From: Tateyamaria pelophila
GTDB lineage: Bacteria; Pseudomonadota; Alphaproteobacteria; Rhodobacterales; Rhodobacteraceae
Reading direction: 5' to 3'
Assembly (NCBI RefSeq): GCF_019966495.1
Contig: NZ_JAIMIA010000012.1
Span: forward strand, 1-64,000
Length of the DNA stretch: 64,000 nt
Shown here: piece after piece, positions 33,054 to 41,019 of the stretch
Numbering within the stretch: position 1 is the first letter of the stretch
Layout: each line of letters begins with the position of its first letter
Translations under genes and position numbers: made by a program
The notes under the pieces: generated by a model
Databases searched by the model: none
What the model saw: the letters and a program-made list of their open reading frames with translations, nothing else
Told to the model about the DNA's origin: nothing

Positions 33054-33617
33054 TTACTGTCTGGTCAGGAACGTCTCGACCGCGCGCTGAATTTCACCGT
33101 CACTGATCGCCTGGAACCGCAATTGCAGCCCGCCCTCGACCACGGTCCTGTCATATTGTTGCAGGCTGTAGCCGCCGTCTTCGCCCACGAAAAGCGAGTA
33201 GACGGTCAATGTGTCGCCATCCACACGTGACCAGACATAGGGCTCACCCTTCATCGGATTCAATTGAACTTCGTGGCCGAACACATTCTTGCGCATGGCG
33301 GCCGCGAATACGGCTTCGCGATCACTCGGCACGAAATCAATCTCATATGATTTCTCCTTGCGGGACCCATCCGGGCGCAGACTGATCGACGTCCATTTTA
33401 CGCGAAACCCCTCTTTGGTCTCGGATATCACAACGCTCATGTCGCGCGGGGTTTTCGTGCCGTCCAACGATGTCACTTCGGCAGAGCCTGTATACGTGCC
33501 CACAAACTTCGCAAAATCCGCGCGAACGCCAGTCGCAAAAGCCATCAGCAGCGCCACAAGGCCCAAAACTCCCACAATGCGCGATGCAACCGGGGTGAGC
33601 ATTCGAAACGGTGTCAT
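33054..33617 (-). CDS. Exported protein of unknown function
   Basis: A 187-residue protein. The first 30 residues form a signal peptide or anchor (RIVGVLGLVALLMAFATGVRA). The mature part looks like a beta-rich domain (FAKFVGTYTGSAEV, EGFRVKWTSISLRPDG). I prefer ATG 33617 with GGAG upstream over the longer frame to 33698. It is convergent with sspB. I do not recognise the family. Confidence 0.7.
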   Translation of the reverse strand: MTPFRMLTPVASRIVGVLGLVALLMAFATGVRADFAKFVGTYTGSAEVTSLDGTKTPRDMSVVISETKEGFRVKWTSISLRPDGSRKEKSYEIDFVPSDREAVFAAAMRKNVFGHEVQLNPMKGEPYVWSRVDGDTLTVYSLFVGEDGGYSLQQYDRTVVEGGLQLRFQAISDGEIQRAVETFLTRQ

Positions 33618-33801
33618 GTAAAAAGCTCCACTGCCTGGGCAAAATGCCATGGGAATAATATAGGGCGAAGCTGCGCCCGTTGCACCAATGGAATGCATTT
33701 ATTGCTCGGCTTCAAGCGCATAGGGCGCGTCACCACGCTTGTCTGCGCTCCGTCCGCCCGGTAAACGCAAACCATACCGCATTGCAATCAGGAGCCGCCT
33801 C

Positions 33802-35193
33802 ATGGCTGACACCCGCACAGAAACCGACAGTTTTGGTCCCCTTGAGGTCCCTTCAGGCAAATACTGGGGCGCGCAAACGCAGCGCTCCATCCTGAATTTC
33901 CCCATCGGCTGGGAGAAACAGCCCATTGCCATCGTCCGCGCGCTTGGCGTGATCAAGAAAGCCTGCGCCATGCAGAACAAGGCGCAAGGTGGCTTGGACC
34001 CGCGTTTGGCAGACGCCATCATCGAAGCAGCAGGTGAAGTGATCGACGGGAAATTCGACGACAATTTTCCTCTGGTCGTCTGGCAGACCGGATCCGGGAC
34101 GCAGTCCAACATGAACGCCAACGAGGTGATTGCAAACCGGGCAATCGAACTGCTCGGCGGCGTGATCGGGTCCAAGGATCCCGTGCACCCCAACGATCAC
34201 TGCAACATGGGCCAGTCGTCAAATGACACATTTCCGACCGCGATGCATATCTCCACGGCGATGATGGCGCGCGACGTGTTGTTGCCGGGCCTGGAAAAGC
34301 TGCACGCGGCCCTGCAGGCGAAGGTCGAGGCCTTTGACGGCATCATCAAGATCGGGCGCACACATACGCAGGACGCAACGCCCCTGACCCTCAGCCAGGA
34401 GTTTTCGGGCTACACCCATCAGGTCGCCATGGGCATTCAGCGTGTGAAAGATGCGCTGGGTCGGATATATGAGCTGGCGCAAGGTGGCACCGCCGTTGGC
34501 ACGGGGTTGAACACCAAACAAGGCTGGGCCGAGGCCGTTGCCGCGCATATGGCCGATATCACCAACTTGCCCTTCGTGACCGCCCCCAACAAATTCGAAG
34601 CGCTGGCCGCACATGATGCGATGGTCGAAATGTCCGGTGCGTTGAAAACCGTGGCGGCATCGCTGTTCAAGATCGCGAATGATATTCGCCTGCTCGGCTC
34701 CGGCCCGCGCTGCGGTTTGGGCGAGTTGGTCCTGCCTGAAAACGAGCCTGGTTCGTCGATCATGCCCGGCAAGGTGAACCCGACGCAATGCGAGGCGCTG
34801 ACGCAGGTGTGCATCCACGTTATGGGCAATGATGCCGCCGTGGGGTTTGCCGGCTCGCAAGGTCATTTTGAACTGAACGTCTACAAGCCCATGATGGCGT
34901 ATAATGTGCTGCAGTCGATGCAATTGCTCGGGGATGCCTCCTCGGCCTTTACCGACAACCTGGTCGACGGGCTGCAAGCGGACGAGATACGAATCGAGAA
35001 ACTGATGCGCGAGTCGCTGATGCTGGTGACCGCACTGGCCCCGGAGATCGGCTATGACAATGCGACCAAGGTCGCCAAAACCGCGCATAAAAACGGCACG
35101 ACCCTTCTGGAAGAAGCCATTGCATTGGGATTTGTCGATGAAGAGACGTTCAATCGCGTGGTCCGGCCCGAAAACATGATCGGACCAAAATGA
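33802..35193 (+). CDS. fumC: Class II fumarate hydratase
   Basis: A 463-residue fumarase of the TCA cycle (fumarate to malate), iron-independent. Signatures are [39 protein letters not shown], and the family motif [13 protein letters not shown] carrying the catalytic Ser loop. ATG 33802 has AGGAG seven bases upstream. The stop overlaps the next small gene by four bases (ATGA). Confidence 0.95.
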   Translation: MADTRTETDSFGPLEVPSGKYWGAQTQRSILNFPIGWEKQPIAIVRALGVIKKACAMQNKAQGGLDPRLADAIIEAAGEVIDGKFDDNFPLVVWQTGSGTQSNMNANEVIANRAIELLGGVIGSKDPVHPNDHCNMGQSSNDTFPTAMHISTAMMARDVLLPGLEKLHAALQAKVEAFDGIIKIGRTHTQDATPLTLSQEFSGYTHQVAMGIQRVKDALGRIYELAQGGTAVGTGLNTKQGWAEAVAAHMADITNLPFVTAPNKFEALAAHDAMVEMSGALKTVAASLFKIANDIRLLGSGPRCGLGELVLPENEPGSSIMPGKVNPTQCEALTQVCIHVMGNDAAVGFAGSQGHFELNVYKPMMAYNVLQSMQLLGDASSAFTDNLVDGLQADEIRIEKLMRESLMLVTALAPEIGYDNATKVAKTAHKNGTTLLEEAIALGFVDEETFNRVVRPENMIGPK

Positions 35194-35387
35194 GCACCCC
35201 CATCAACCTGAACAAAGTGCGCAAAGCCCGCGCCCGTGCCGAGAAATCGGTGCGGGGCGATGCCAATGCACTGACCTTCGGGTTGACCAAGGCACAGCGC
35301 GAAACCGTGAAAAAGGAGAATTCACGGCTTGCGCGCCTTCTGGACGAAAAAGTCCTTGGAAAGGATGCCAATGGCAAAAAGCCATAA
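35190..35387 (+). CDS. DUF4169 family small protein
   Basis: A 65-residue, very basic protein ([18 protein letters not shown], then [16 protein letters not shown]) typical of DUF4169, which is often found directly after fumC in Rhodobacteraceae. It is translationally coupled to fumC. Function unknown; the charge suggests nucleic acid or ribosome contact, as speculation. Confidence 0.85.
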   Translation: MSTPINLNKVRKARARAEKSVRGDANALTFGLTKAQRETVKKENSRLARLLDEKVLGKDANGKKP

Positions 35388-35586
35388 ACTGTGACGCGGC
35401 TGTATTGAGGGAAAGCCAAGTTATGACCCGAACGCCGGACCGTAGCCTCAAAGAGCGCAACAACGGATGCGCATTGCACGCGTTTAAAACCTATTGTGGT
35501 ATGAACGCGTGGTACTTGGCATGTCGAATATCTACAGCTGAAAAGGCCAGGTCCCTCGATCCGGTGCGCCATGTTTGGGCCAAGTC

Positions 35587-35817
35587 GTGAGCATAGGGCC
35601 GCAAAAACACTCTCTGACGCTCAAGGGGCACCGGACCAGCGTTACGCTGGAACCCGAATTCTGGAATGCCTTCCGGGAGATTGCGGCGCAAGATGGCAAA
35701 CCAATCAATGCCTTGGCGAGCGAAATTGATGCTATGCGCGGCGCGGATGTCGGGTTGGCCTCCGCGATACGGGTTTTTGTCTTGGCGCGATTTCGTGACG
35801 GCTTTAGCGATCGTTAA
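35587..35817 (+). CDS. Ribbon-helix-helix domain protein
   Basis: About 76 residues with the pattern KHSLTLKGHRTSVTLEPEFW (beta strand) followed by two helices (NAFREIAAQDGKPINALASE, then VGLASAIRVFVLARF). This matches the small RHH proteins common in Alphaproteobacteria that may act as DNA-binding regulators. GTG 35587 is preferred by analogy; TTG 35575 is possible. It is the second of three consecutive short plus-strand genes. Confidence 0.75.
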   Translation: MSIGPQKHSLTLKGHRTSVTLEPEFWNAFREIAAQDGKPINALASEIDAMRGADVGLASAIRVFVLARFRDGFSDR

Positions 35818-35832
35818 CCAAGTGCGGACATC

Positions 35833-36078
35833 ATGCAAATCATGTCATTATCCACAAAACCTACCCCATTGAGTCCGCAAGGATACCTTCTGGATATCTT
35901 CAGCTCAAAAGCCGCGCGCGAGGGCGCCGTGATCCGGCGCAAATCGCGCGATATCGACCGCTATATTGGCCGAGATGTATTTGTATCAGAGTTGCACCGT
36001 CGAGGTTACCGCGCCGTCGAAAACGCTGGTCAGATCATTATTTTTTGCAATGCCGAGCCGGTGCGACCGTTGATATAA
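35833..36078 (+). CDS. Small conserved-looking protein, function unknown
   Basis: 81 residues: GYLLDIFSSKAAREGAVIRR, then DIDRYIGRDVFVSELHRRGY, then AVENAGQIIIFCNAEP. The regular alternation and the position 15 bp after the RHH gene support a real gene. No catalytic motif is seen. Its stop codon abuts the first four-hairpin repeat. Confidence 0.65.
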   Translation: MQIMSLSTKPTPLSPQGYLLDIFSSKAAREGAVIRRKSRDIDRYIGRDVFVSELHRRGYRAVENAGQIIIFCNAEPVRPLI

Positions 36079-36193
36079 CCGGAGACCGACACGGTCTCCG
36101 GCTGTTTTCCGACACGGAAAACGAAACGCTTCAAATGTTGCACGCCAAATGGAAACCGCGTCGGTTTCCAGCCGGTTTCTGTGTCAGAAACCG
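36079..36193 (+). repeat. Four-hairpin repeat element, copy A
   Basis: Four consecutive stem-loops: 36079-36101 (CCGGAGACC-gacac-GGTCTCCGG), 36104-36122 (GTTTTCC-gacac-GGAAAAC), 36150-36170 (TGGAAACC-gcgtc-GGTTTCCA) and 36173-36193 (CGGTTTCT-gtgtc-AGAAACCG). All loops are five bases, and loops of the first pair (GACAC) are complementary to that of the last (GTGTC). It ends one base before the aldolase stop codon. The second copy is at 39792-39908. Confidence 0.85.
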
Positions 36194-36194
36194 A

Positions 36195-37088
36195 TCACGC
36201 CACGGAAGCGCGAAAAATCTTGTCTATGTTGCTCCCCAAGGCCGCATTGAAGCCTGCGTCGCTCATGTCCTTTTGCAAGCCCTCTGTCAGAGCTCGGCTG
36301 AAACTCGCGATCATTTTGTGGTTCTGCGCGAGCCGAGCACTGGCATCATCCGTTGAGTATCCGCCGGACAAGGCAACGACACGCAAGATACGAGGGTGGT
36401 CTGCCAACGCATCATAGAGACCTGGCTGATCCGGCAGTGTCAGCTTCAGCATCACCTCTTGTCCATCTTCCAGGCCTTCCGTGTGCCGCATCAGGGACTG
36501 TGCCAGCATCGCCTCAGCCTCCGCCTTGGTTTCAGAGTGGATATTCACCTCAGGTTCGATGATGGGCACCATGCCTGCGGCCAACACCTCGCGCGCCACG
36601 TCGAACTGGTTTGCGACAATCGCCTCGATCCCGTCTGCATTGGCGCCATGCACGACCGACCGTTCTTTTGTGCCGTAGACGCCCATTTCCTTGGCCGCTG
36701 CCAGCGTATCGGCCAAACCCGGAATCGGTTTGAGCAGTTGGACGTTGTTGGCCTCATCCTCCAACCCCTTGTCAATTTTCAGAAATGGTACGACCGACCG
36801 TACGTTCCACAGATAGGCAGGCACAGATTGCCCGTCGATCATTTCTTTGAGCGTCTTTTCAAACAGGATCGCCCCAATCACCTTGTCGCTTGTAAAATCA
36901 GGGCTCAGGATGATGCGCGCACGCATGCGCTGAATTTCGGCGAACATCTCTTCTTCGCTGTCGTACTCACCCGCGTCCACGCCATACAGTGCGAGGGCTT
37001 TCGGCGTCGACCCGCCCGACTGGTCCAATGCGGCAATAAAGCCTGCGCCTGCCTCCATCTGGGCACGCATTTTCGCAAAATCACTCAT
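36195..37088 (-). CDS. fbaB: Class I fructose-bisphosphate aldolase
   Basis: A 297-residue Schiff-base aldolase interconverting fructose-1,6-bisphosphate with two triose phosphates. Family blocks are AGFIAALDQSGGSTPKALAL near the N-terminus, PFLKIDKGL, GMVPIIEPEV, and HPRILRVVALSGGYSTDDA. The Lys expected to form the Schiff base lies in the EVMLKLTLP strand. ATG 37088 has AGAGGAA six bases upstream. The stop codon sits against the four-hairpin repeat. Confidence 0.92.
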   Translation of the reverse strand: MSDFAKMRAQMEAGAGFIAALDQSGGSTPKALALYGVDAGEYDSEEEMFAEIQRMRARIILSPDFTSDKVIGAILFEKTLKEMIDGQSVPAYLWNVRSVVPFLKIDKGLEDEANNVQLLKPIPGLADTLAAAKEMGVYGTKERSVVHGANADGIEAIVANQFDVAREVLAAGMVPIIEPEVNIHSETKAEAEAMLAQSLMRHTEGLEDGQEVMLKLTLPDQPGLYDALADHPRILRVVALSGGYSTDDASARLAQNHKMIASFSRALTEGLQKDMSDAGFNAALGSNIDKIFRASVA

Positions 37089-37176
37089 AGAAATTCCTCT
37101 GGGCACGTTGGTTGCATTGCGCCTAGACGTATCCCAATCTGCGTGTTCGTGTAATCCCGCGCATGTGTGGTTAGCG

Positions 37177-38520
37177 CTACCGTTTGCGCAATTTCAACCA
37201 GATGCCCTCTTTCGCACGTACAGTGAGGTGCGCAACGGGCACCGGATCACGCCCCGAGACAGGTTCGACCGCGACATCTCGCAACAATCGGGCAAGAATC
37301 AGCGGCCCTTCTACCATTGCAAAACCGGCCCCTGTGCAGACCCGAGCGCCTGCCGAAAACGGAATGAACGCATCGCGCTGGCAAGATTTGCCATTCTCAG
37401 TCTGCCACCGTCCCGGGTCAAAATCATCCGGCCGCTCCCACAGCCGTTCGTGGCGATGCAAGTGCCATGGGCTAATCACAATCTGGCTGCCCTTTGGAAT
37501 CCAACGATCACGGAATTTCTCGGGGCATGACGTTTCACGCACCATCATTGGCACGGGCGGATACAGACGCAAAGTCTCGCGAAACACATCCCGGGTGATG
37601 GGCAATTTGGCCATGACAGAGAAATCACAAACCGTCAGCGCCTGAGCTTCAGCTGCCACCTTCCCCTGCCAGGCGGGATAAAGCGCCATCAAATACAGCG
37701 CCCAAGCCAGCGCAGAGGCGCTGGTTTCATGTCCGGCAAGAAAAAAGATCGCAACCTGATCCACCATTTCCTCTGGCGAAAAGGTCTGTCCTGTGTCCGG
37801 GTCAGGCGTAGTCATGATCTTGGTCGCCAAATCATTCGGCGCAATACCCGCCGCGATCTCGCCCGCGCGACGGTCCACGAGTTGCGCAATGAGGCTCCGG
37901 ATCTTCGCCGCACTTGCCCTTGTATCGTTTCGAAACAAGCGGGGCATCCACAACGGCATCGGCAGGAAGGCCGCAAGGTTCAGGATCGGCTGGCTGCGTT
38001 GATAGGCGCGAAATTCATGGAACACTTGTCCGGCCAGCGCATCTTCGATCGGTATGGAAAAGAGCGTGCGAAAGATGACATCCGCTGCCGCATGGCTCGT
38101 CTGCGCCTCGATTTCCGTTATCCCTTCAGGCAAGCGGGCCGCCGCTGCCTCCGACGCGTCCCACATGGCAGGAAACGTCTCGCGCAGCCGTCCGCCTTCG
38201 AAAGCCGGATCAATGATCCGCCGCTGTCGCCGCCAGGTTTCCCCATTGGTCAGGAACACGGAGTTTCCCAGCAAGGGGCGCAGTCCCTCGCCAATGCGAT
38301 CAGATTTGGGAAAATCCTCCGGCCGATCCTTCAGGACGATTTTGATCAGGTCGGGCTGATTGATGAGGTAACTGCGAAAGAACGGCGTGCGAAACTCTGC
38401 CATCCAGGCGCGGTACAGTCGCGCGGGTTGTGCCGACAAGATATCGCGCCGAAAGAGCTTCATGTACCGCCAGAGCGACACGTGATCCGGCCGGCTTGGC
38501 GGTTTGGGAGGCTTGATCAT
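37177..38520 (-). CDS. Cytochrome P450
   Basis: A 447-residue P450 with all core motifs: the I-helix AGHETSASALAW (oxygen activation), ETLRLYPP (ExxR), and the heme loop FSAGARVCTGAGFA with the axial Cys. There is no membrane anchor, so it is soluble and would need separate ferredoxin partners, which are not in the window. It resembles bacterial fatty-acid or xenobiotic P450s; the substrate is unknown. Its start overlaps the upstream gene by four bases, implying a two-gene operon. Confidence 0.92.
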   Translation of the reverse strand: MIKPPKPPSRPDHVSLWRYMKLFRRDILSAQPARLYRAWMAEFRTPFFRSYLINQPDLIKIVLKDRPEDFPKSDRIGEGLRPLLGNSVFLTNGETWRRQRRIIDPAFEGGRLRETFPAMWDASEAAAARLPEGITEIEAQTSHAAADVIFRTLFSIPIEDALAGQVFHEFRAYQRSQPILNLAAFLPMPLWMPRLFRNDTRASAAKIRSLIAQLVDRRAGEIAAGIAPNDLATKIMTTPDPDTGQTFSPEEMVDQVAIFFLAGHETSASALAWALYLMALYPAWQGKVAAEAQALTVCDFSVMAKLPITRDVFRETLRLYPPVPMMVRETSCPEKFRDRWIPKGSQIVISPWHLHRHERLWERPDDFDPGRWQTENGKSCQRDAFIPFSAGARVCTGAGFAMVEGPLILARLLRDVAVEPVSGRDPVPVAHLTVRAKEGIWLKLRKR

Positions 38521-39740
38521 GCAGCGACAGACGTAAATTTCGACACGGTATGATCAATGCGCGATCTGGACGGGGGGCGATCTGCATAGCGTTCCGCCAG
38601 TGTCAGCGGACCGGATGTGATCTGAAAGTAATCGTAATCCTTGGGTCTGTCGAAAGCACAAAGATATTGAAAATGCAGGCGAAAAAACCGCCAGCGTAAC
38701 GCAGCCCATCGTTCTGGGCTGAGCGATTGGGTAAAGGCCGCGGAAAAGACGAGCGGCCATTTCTTGTCCGCAGGGGCAACGCCCGAAACGGACACAGGAT
38801 CACATAACGCAAAGGCGCATCCATCTCCGGGTGCGGTGACATCGACCCAGGTCAGTTCCGACCGCGCTGAAAGATATTGCAAATCAGCTCTCAGCCGATA
38901 TGCGTGCGGCAGAAATGACACCATCGGAACCACCTGCCCCAAGGTTAGAAAGGCCAGCGCGGGACCATCTTTACGCACCCGGCCGGCGCGGATCAGGTCT
39001 GCAAGGATCGAGACGGCCAGATGGGCACCCGATGAATGCCCCACAACAAGCACTTCGTCCACATCCGAGGTCAAAGCCTCTGCAATGCTATCCTGAAATG
39101 TTTTCATGCGCGCCTCAAGCAGGGCCGGGTTGGCCCCTCGCGAGGCCGCAGAATAGGCGTAGTCGTGCATGAGGTAATAGGCAAAGACCTTTCCATCCTT
39201 GGCCTTGAACCAGCGCAGCAGAGCAACGAAAGCGCCAAAGCCGACAAGTACACCGACCCACGCGCCGACAGTGCCCATAACAGATGCACCCAAGCGCCAC
39301 AGTACCGCCCAGACAGCCAGCGCGCATAACAGCTGCGCCAGCAACATGGCAACCGGATAGAGGGCGGCGATCACCGGTCCCTTCCGCAGCCGCATGAGCC
39401 GCCCGAGCGCACCGCAACTGATATAGATCCAAGCCGTGCGCACCAGTTGCAGGTACGTACCCGGAATAGAGGCCGCCATGCTGTCGCGCACAATGTCGGA
39501 CCAGACCAGCACCTCGAAATCCGCATGAACTTTTGTGTCGTCGATCTCTGCCTCCACTTGCCAGCCGTAATGCGCTGACCTTTCCCCAGGGTTCAGGACA
39601 AGGTGGTAACCCGAAATCTCCGCTTGCGCCTTGCCTTCCTTTCGGTAAAGCTCGCGGTAGCGGCGTGGAGGAATGGGATCATATCCTGGGATGTAAAATA
39701 CCCGGCGACGGGACACGGCGGTGGGATGCGGACGGCTCAT
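38517..39740 (-). CDS. Membrane protein with alpha/beta-hydrolase-like domain
   Basis: 407 residues. The N-terminus has RRRVFYIPGYDPIPPRRYRE, mid-protein has two to three membrane helices (about 120-180), and the C-terminal half has VDEVLVVGHSSGAHLAVSIL, a GxSxG nucleophile elbow. A lipase or esterase fold is likely. It is upstream of, and overlaps, the P450 gene, so the products may act on the same hydrophobic substrate. I do not recognise a named family. Confidence 0.75.
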   Translation of the reverse strand: MSRPHPTAVSRRRVFYIPGYDPIPPRRYRELYRKEGKAQAEISGYHLVLNPGERSAHYGWQVEAEIDDTKVHADFEVLVWSDIVRDSMAASIPGTYLQLVRTAWIYISCGALGRLMRLRKGPVIAALYPVAMLLAQLLCALAVWAVLWRLGASVMGTVGAWVGVLVGFGAFVALLRWFKAKDGKVFAYYLMHDYAYSAASRGANPALLEARMKTFQDSIAEALTSDVDEVLVVGHSSGAHLAVSILADLIRAGRVRKDGPALAFLTLGQVVPMVSFLPHAYRLRADLQYLSARSELTWVDVTAPGDGCAFALCDPVSVSGVAPADKKWPLVFSAAFTQSLSPERWAALRWRFFRLHFQYLCAFDRPKDYDYFQITSGPLTLAERYADRPPSRSRIDHTVSKFTSVAA

Positions 39741-39791
39741 GGATGCACCTCGTTTGATGCGACCCTAGCGCTTTTCTTTGACCAAAGTAAG

Positions 39792-39908
39792 GCCGAGACC
39801 GACACGGTCTCCGGCTGTTTTCCGAAGCGGAAAAAAACATCAGAGGGTCGATGTTGCAAGAAATTGGAAACCGTGTCGGTTTCCAGCCGGTCTCTGCGTC
39901 AGAGACCG
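39792..39908 (+). repeat. Four-hairpin repeat element, copy B
   Basis: Same order and orientation as copy A. The stems are GAGACC-gacac-GGTCTC, TTTTCC-gaagc-GGAAAA, TGGAAACC-gtgtc-GGTTTCCA and CGGTCTCT-gcgtc-AGAGACCG. In hairpin 4, T-A in copy A is replaced by C-G on both arms, a compensating change. The element ends seven bases before the ccdA stop codon, so both copies sit at the 3' end of a minus-strand gene. Confidence 0.85.
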
Positions 39909-39915
39909 TCCCGTC

Positions 39916-40668
39916 CTAACCCAAAGTCGCAAGAGCAGGAAAATTCTCGAGCAGCCAGAAGGAAAAACGTGTGAACAGCCCAAGCAGCATTGCGGCACCT
40001 ACAAAAACCAGCAACGCCCCCATGACCTTTTCGATAGCGCCCATGTGCGGCTTTAGACGGTTCATGACGCCAATTGCCCGGCTCATGAACATCGCGGCCA
40101 GCAGGAACGGGATGCCTAGCCCCAATGCGTAGATCCCCAACAGGAATGTGCCGCGTGTAACCGACGCCTCGGAGGCGGCCAGGGTCAGGATCGCACCGAG
40201 CTGTGGACCAATACAAGGCGTCCAACCGAAGGCGAAGGCAAGACCCAGAACATAAGCTCCAAAGGATGATCCGCCCTGATCCCCTGCATCCATCCGCGCT
40301 TCGCGATCCAGAAAGCCGATGCGAAAAACGCCCAGAAAATGCAAGCCGAACACGATGATGACGGCGCCGGAAATCTGCGAAAAGAGCACCTGGTTTTGCA
40401 GGAAAAACGCACCGAAAGCCGACGCCGCAAAGCCAAGGAAAATGAATACTGTCGAAAGGCCCAACACGAAAAACAGTGCCGTGATCGTGGCCTTGTTGCG
40501 CCCTGATCGCCCAACGGACATCTCGCTTACGGTCATCCCCGACATATACGCCAGATAGGGCGGGACGATGGGCAAAACACAGGGGCTGAGAAAGCTGATG
40601 ATCCCCGCAAACAAGGCGATGCTCATAGCCGGAATCAGGCTGGCGTCGATGATGTCAATTCCAAACAT
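39916..40668 (-). CDS. ccdA: CcdA-type cytochrome c biogenesis / thiol-reductant membrane protein
   Basis: A 250-residue protein with six membrane helices of the DsbD/CcdA family. The two redox cysteines are in FLSPCVLPIVPPYLAYMSG and FGWTPCIGPQLGAIL. It carries electrons from cytosolic thioredoxin to periplasmic thiol proteins for cytochrome c maturation. It is divergent from tusA. Confidence 0.92.
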   Translation of the reverse strand: MFGIDIIDASLIPAMSIALFAGIISFLSPCVLPIVPPYLAYMSGMTVSEMSVGRSGRNKATITALFFVLGLSTVFIFLGFAASAFGAFFLQNQVLFSQISGAVIIVFGLHFLGVFRIGFLDREARMDAGDQGGSSFGAYVLGLAFAFGWTPCIGPQLGAILTLAASEASVTRGTFLLGIYALGLGIPFLLAAMFMSRAIGVMNRLKPHMGAIEKVMGALLVFVGAAMLLGLFTRFSFWLLENFPALATLG

Positions 40669-40761
40669 GATATCGGCCTATCGCATCATTGCTTGCCCGT
40701 CACCTCTGCTTCGGTCACATGTCTGTGGACAGATTGAAACATCACGCCTAACTGGTCAGAC

Positions 40762-40989
40762 ATGGATGATAGAAACACACTCGATGCCGTGGGCTTGCTG
40801 TGCCCCCTGCCCGTTCTCAAAGCACGCAAACGTCTGCAATCGCTCAAGACTGGCGAGGACCTGACCGTTCTGGCCGATGATCCCGCCGCAGTGATCGACG
40901 TGCCGCATTTTTGCGCGGAGGCCGGGCACGTTCTGGTGTCGACTGACCTCGACGGCCCTGTTCAGACATATGTGATCCGCAAAGGATAA
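40762..40989 (+). CDS. tusA: TusA-family sulfurtransferase
   Basis: A 75-residue protein with the TusA/SirA signature LLCPLPVLKARKRL (Cys-Pro-x-Pro) near residues 13-26. It carries persulfide sulfur for tRNA thiolation, Moco or sulfur oxidation. It stands alone, followed by a bidirectional terminator shared with rne. Confidence 0.92.
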   Translation: MDDRNTLDAVGLLCPLPVLKARKRLQSLKTGEDLTVLADDPAAVIDVPHFCAEAGHVLVSTDLDGPVQTYVIRKG

Positions 40990-41016
40990 AGGGCGCGCCC
41001 CTCGGCACGCCCTTTT
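40988..41016. terminator. Bidirectional terminator between tusA and rne
   Basis: An AAAGGGCG...CGCCCTTT stem, extended by one mismatch and one pair, with an approximately 9-nt loop. TTTT follows on the plus strand and TTTA on the minus strand. It lies between the stops of two converging genes. Confidence 0.85.
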
Positions 41017-41019
41017 GAT

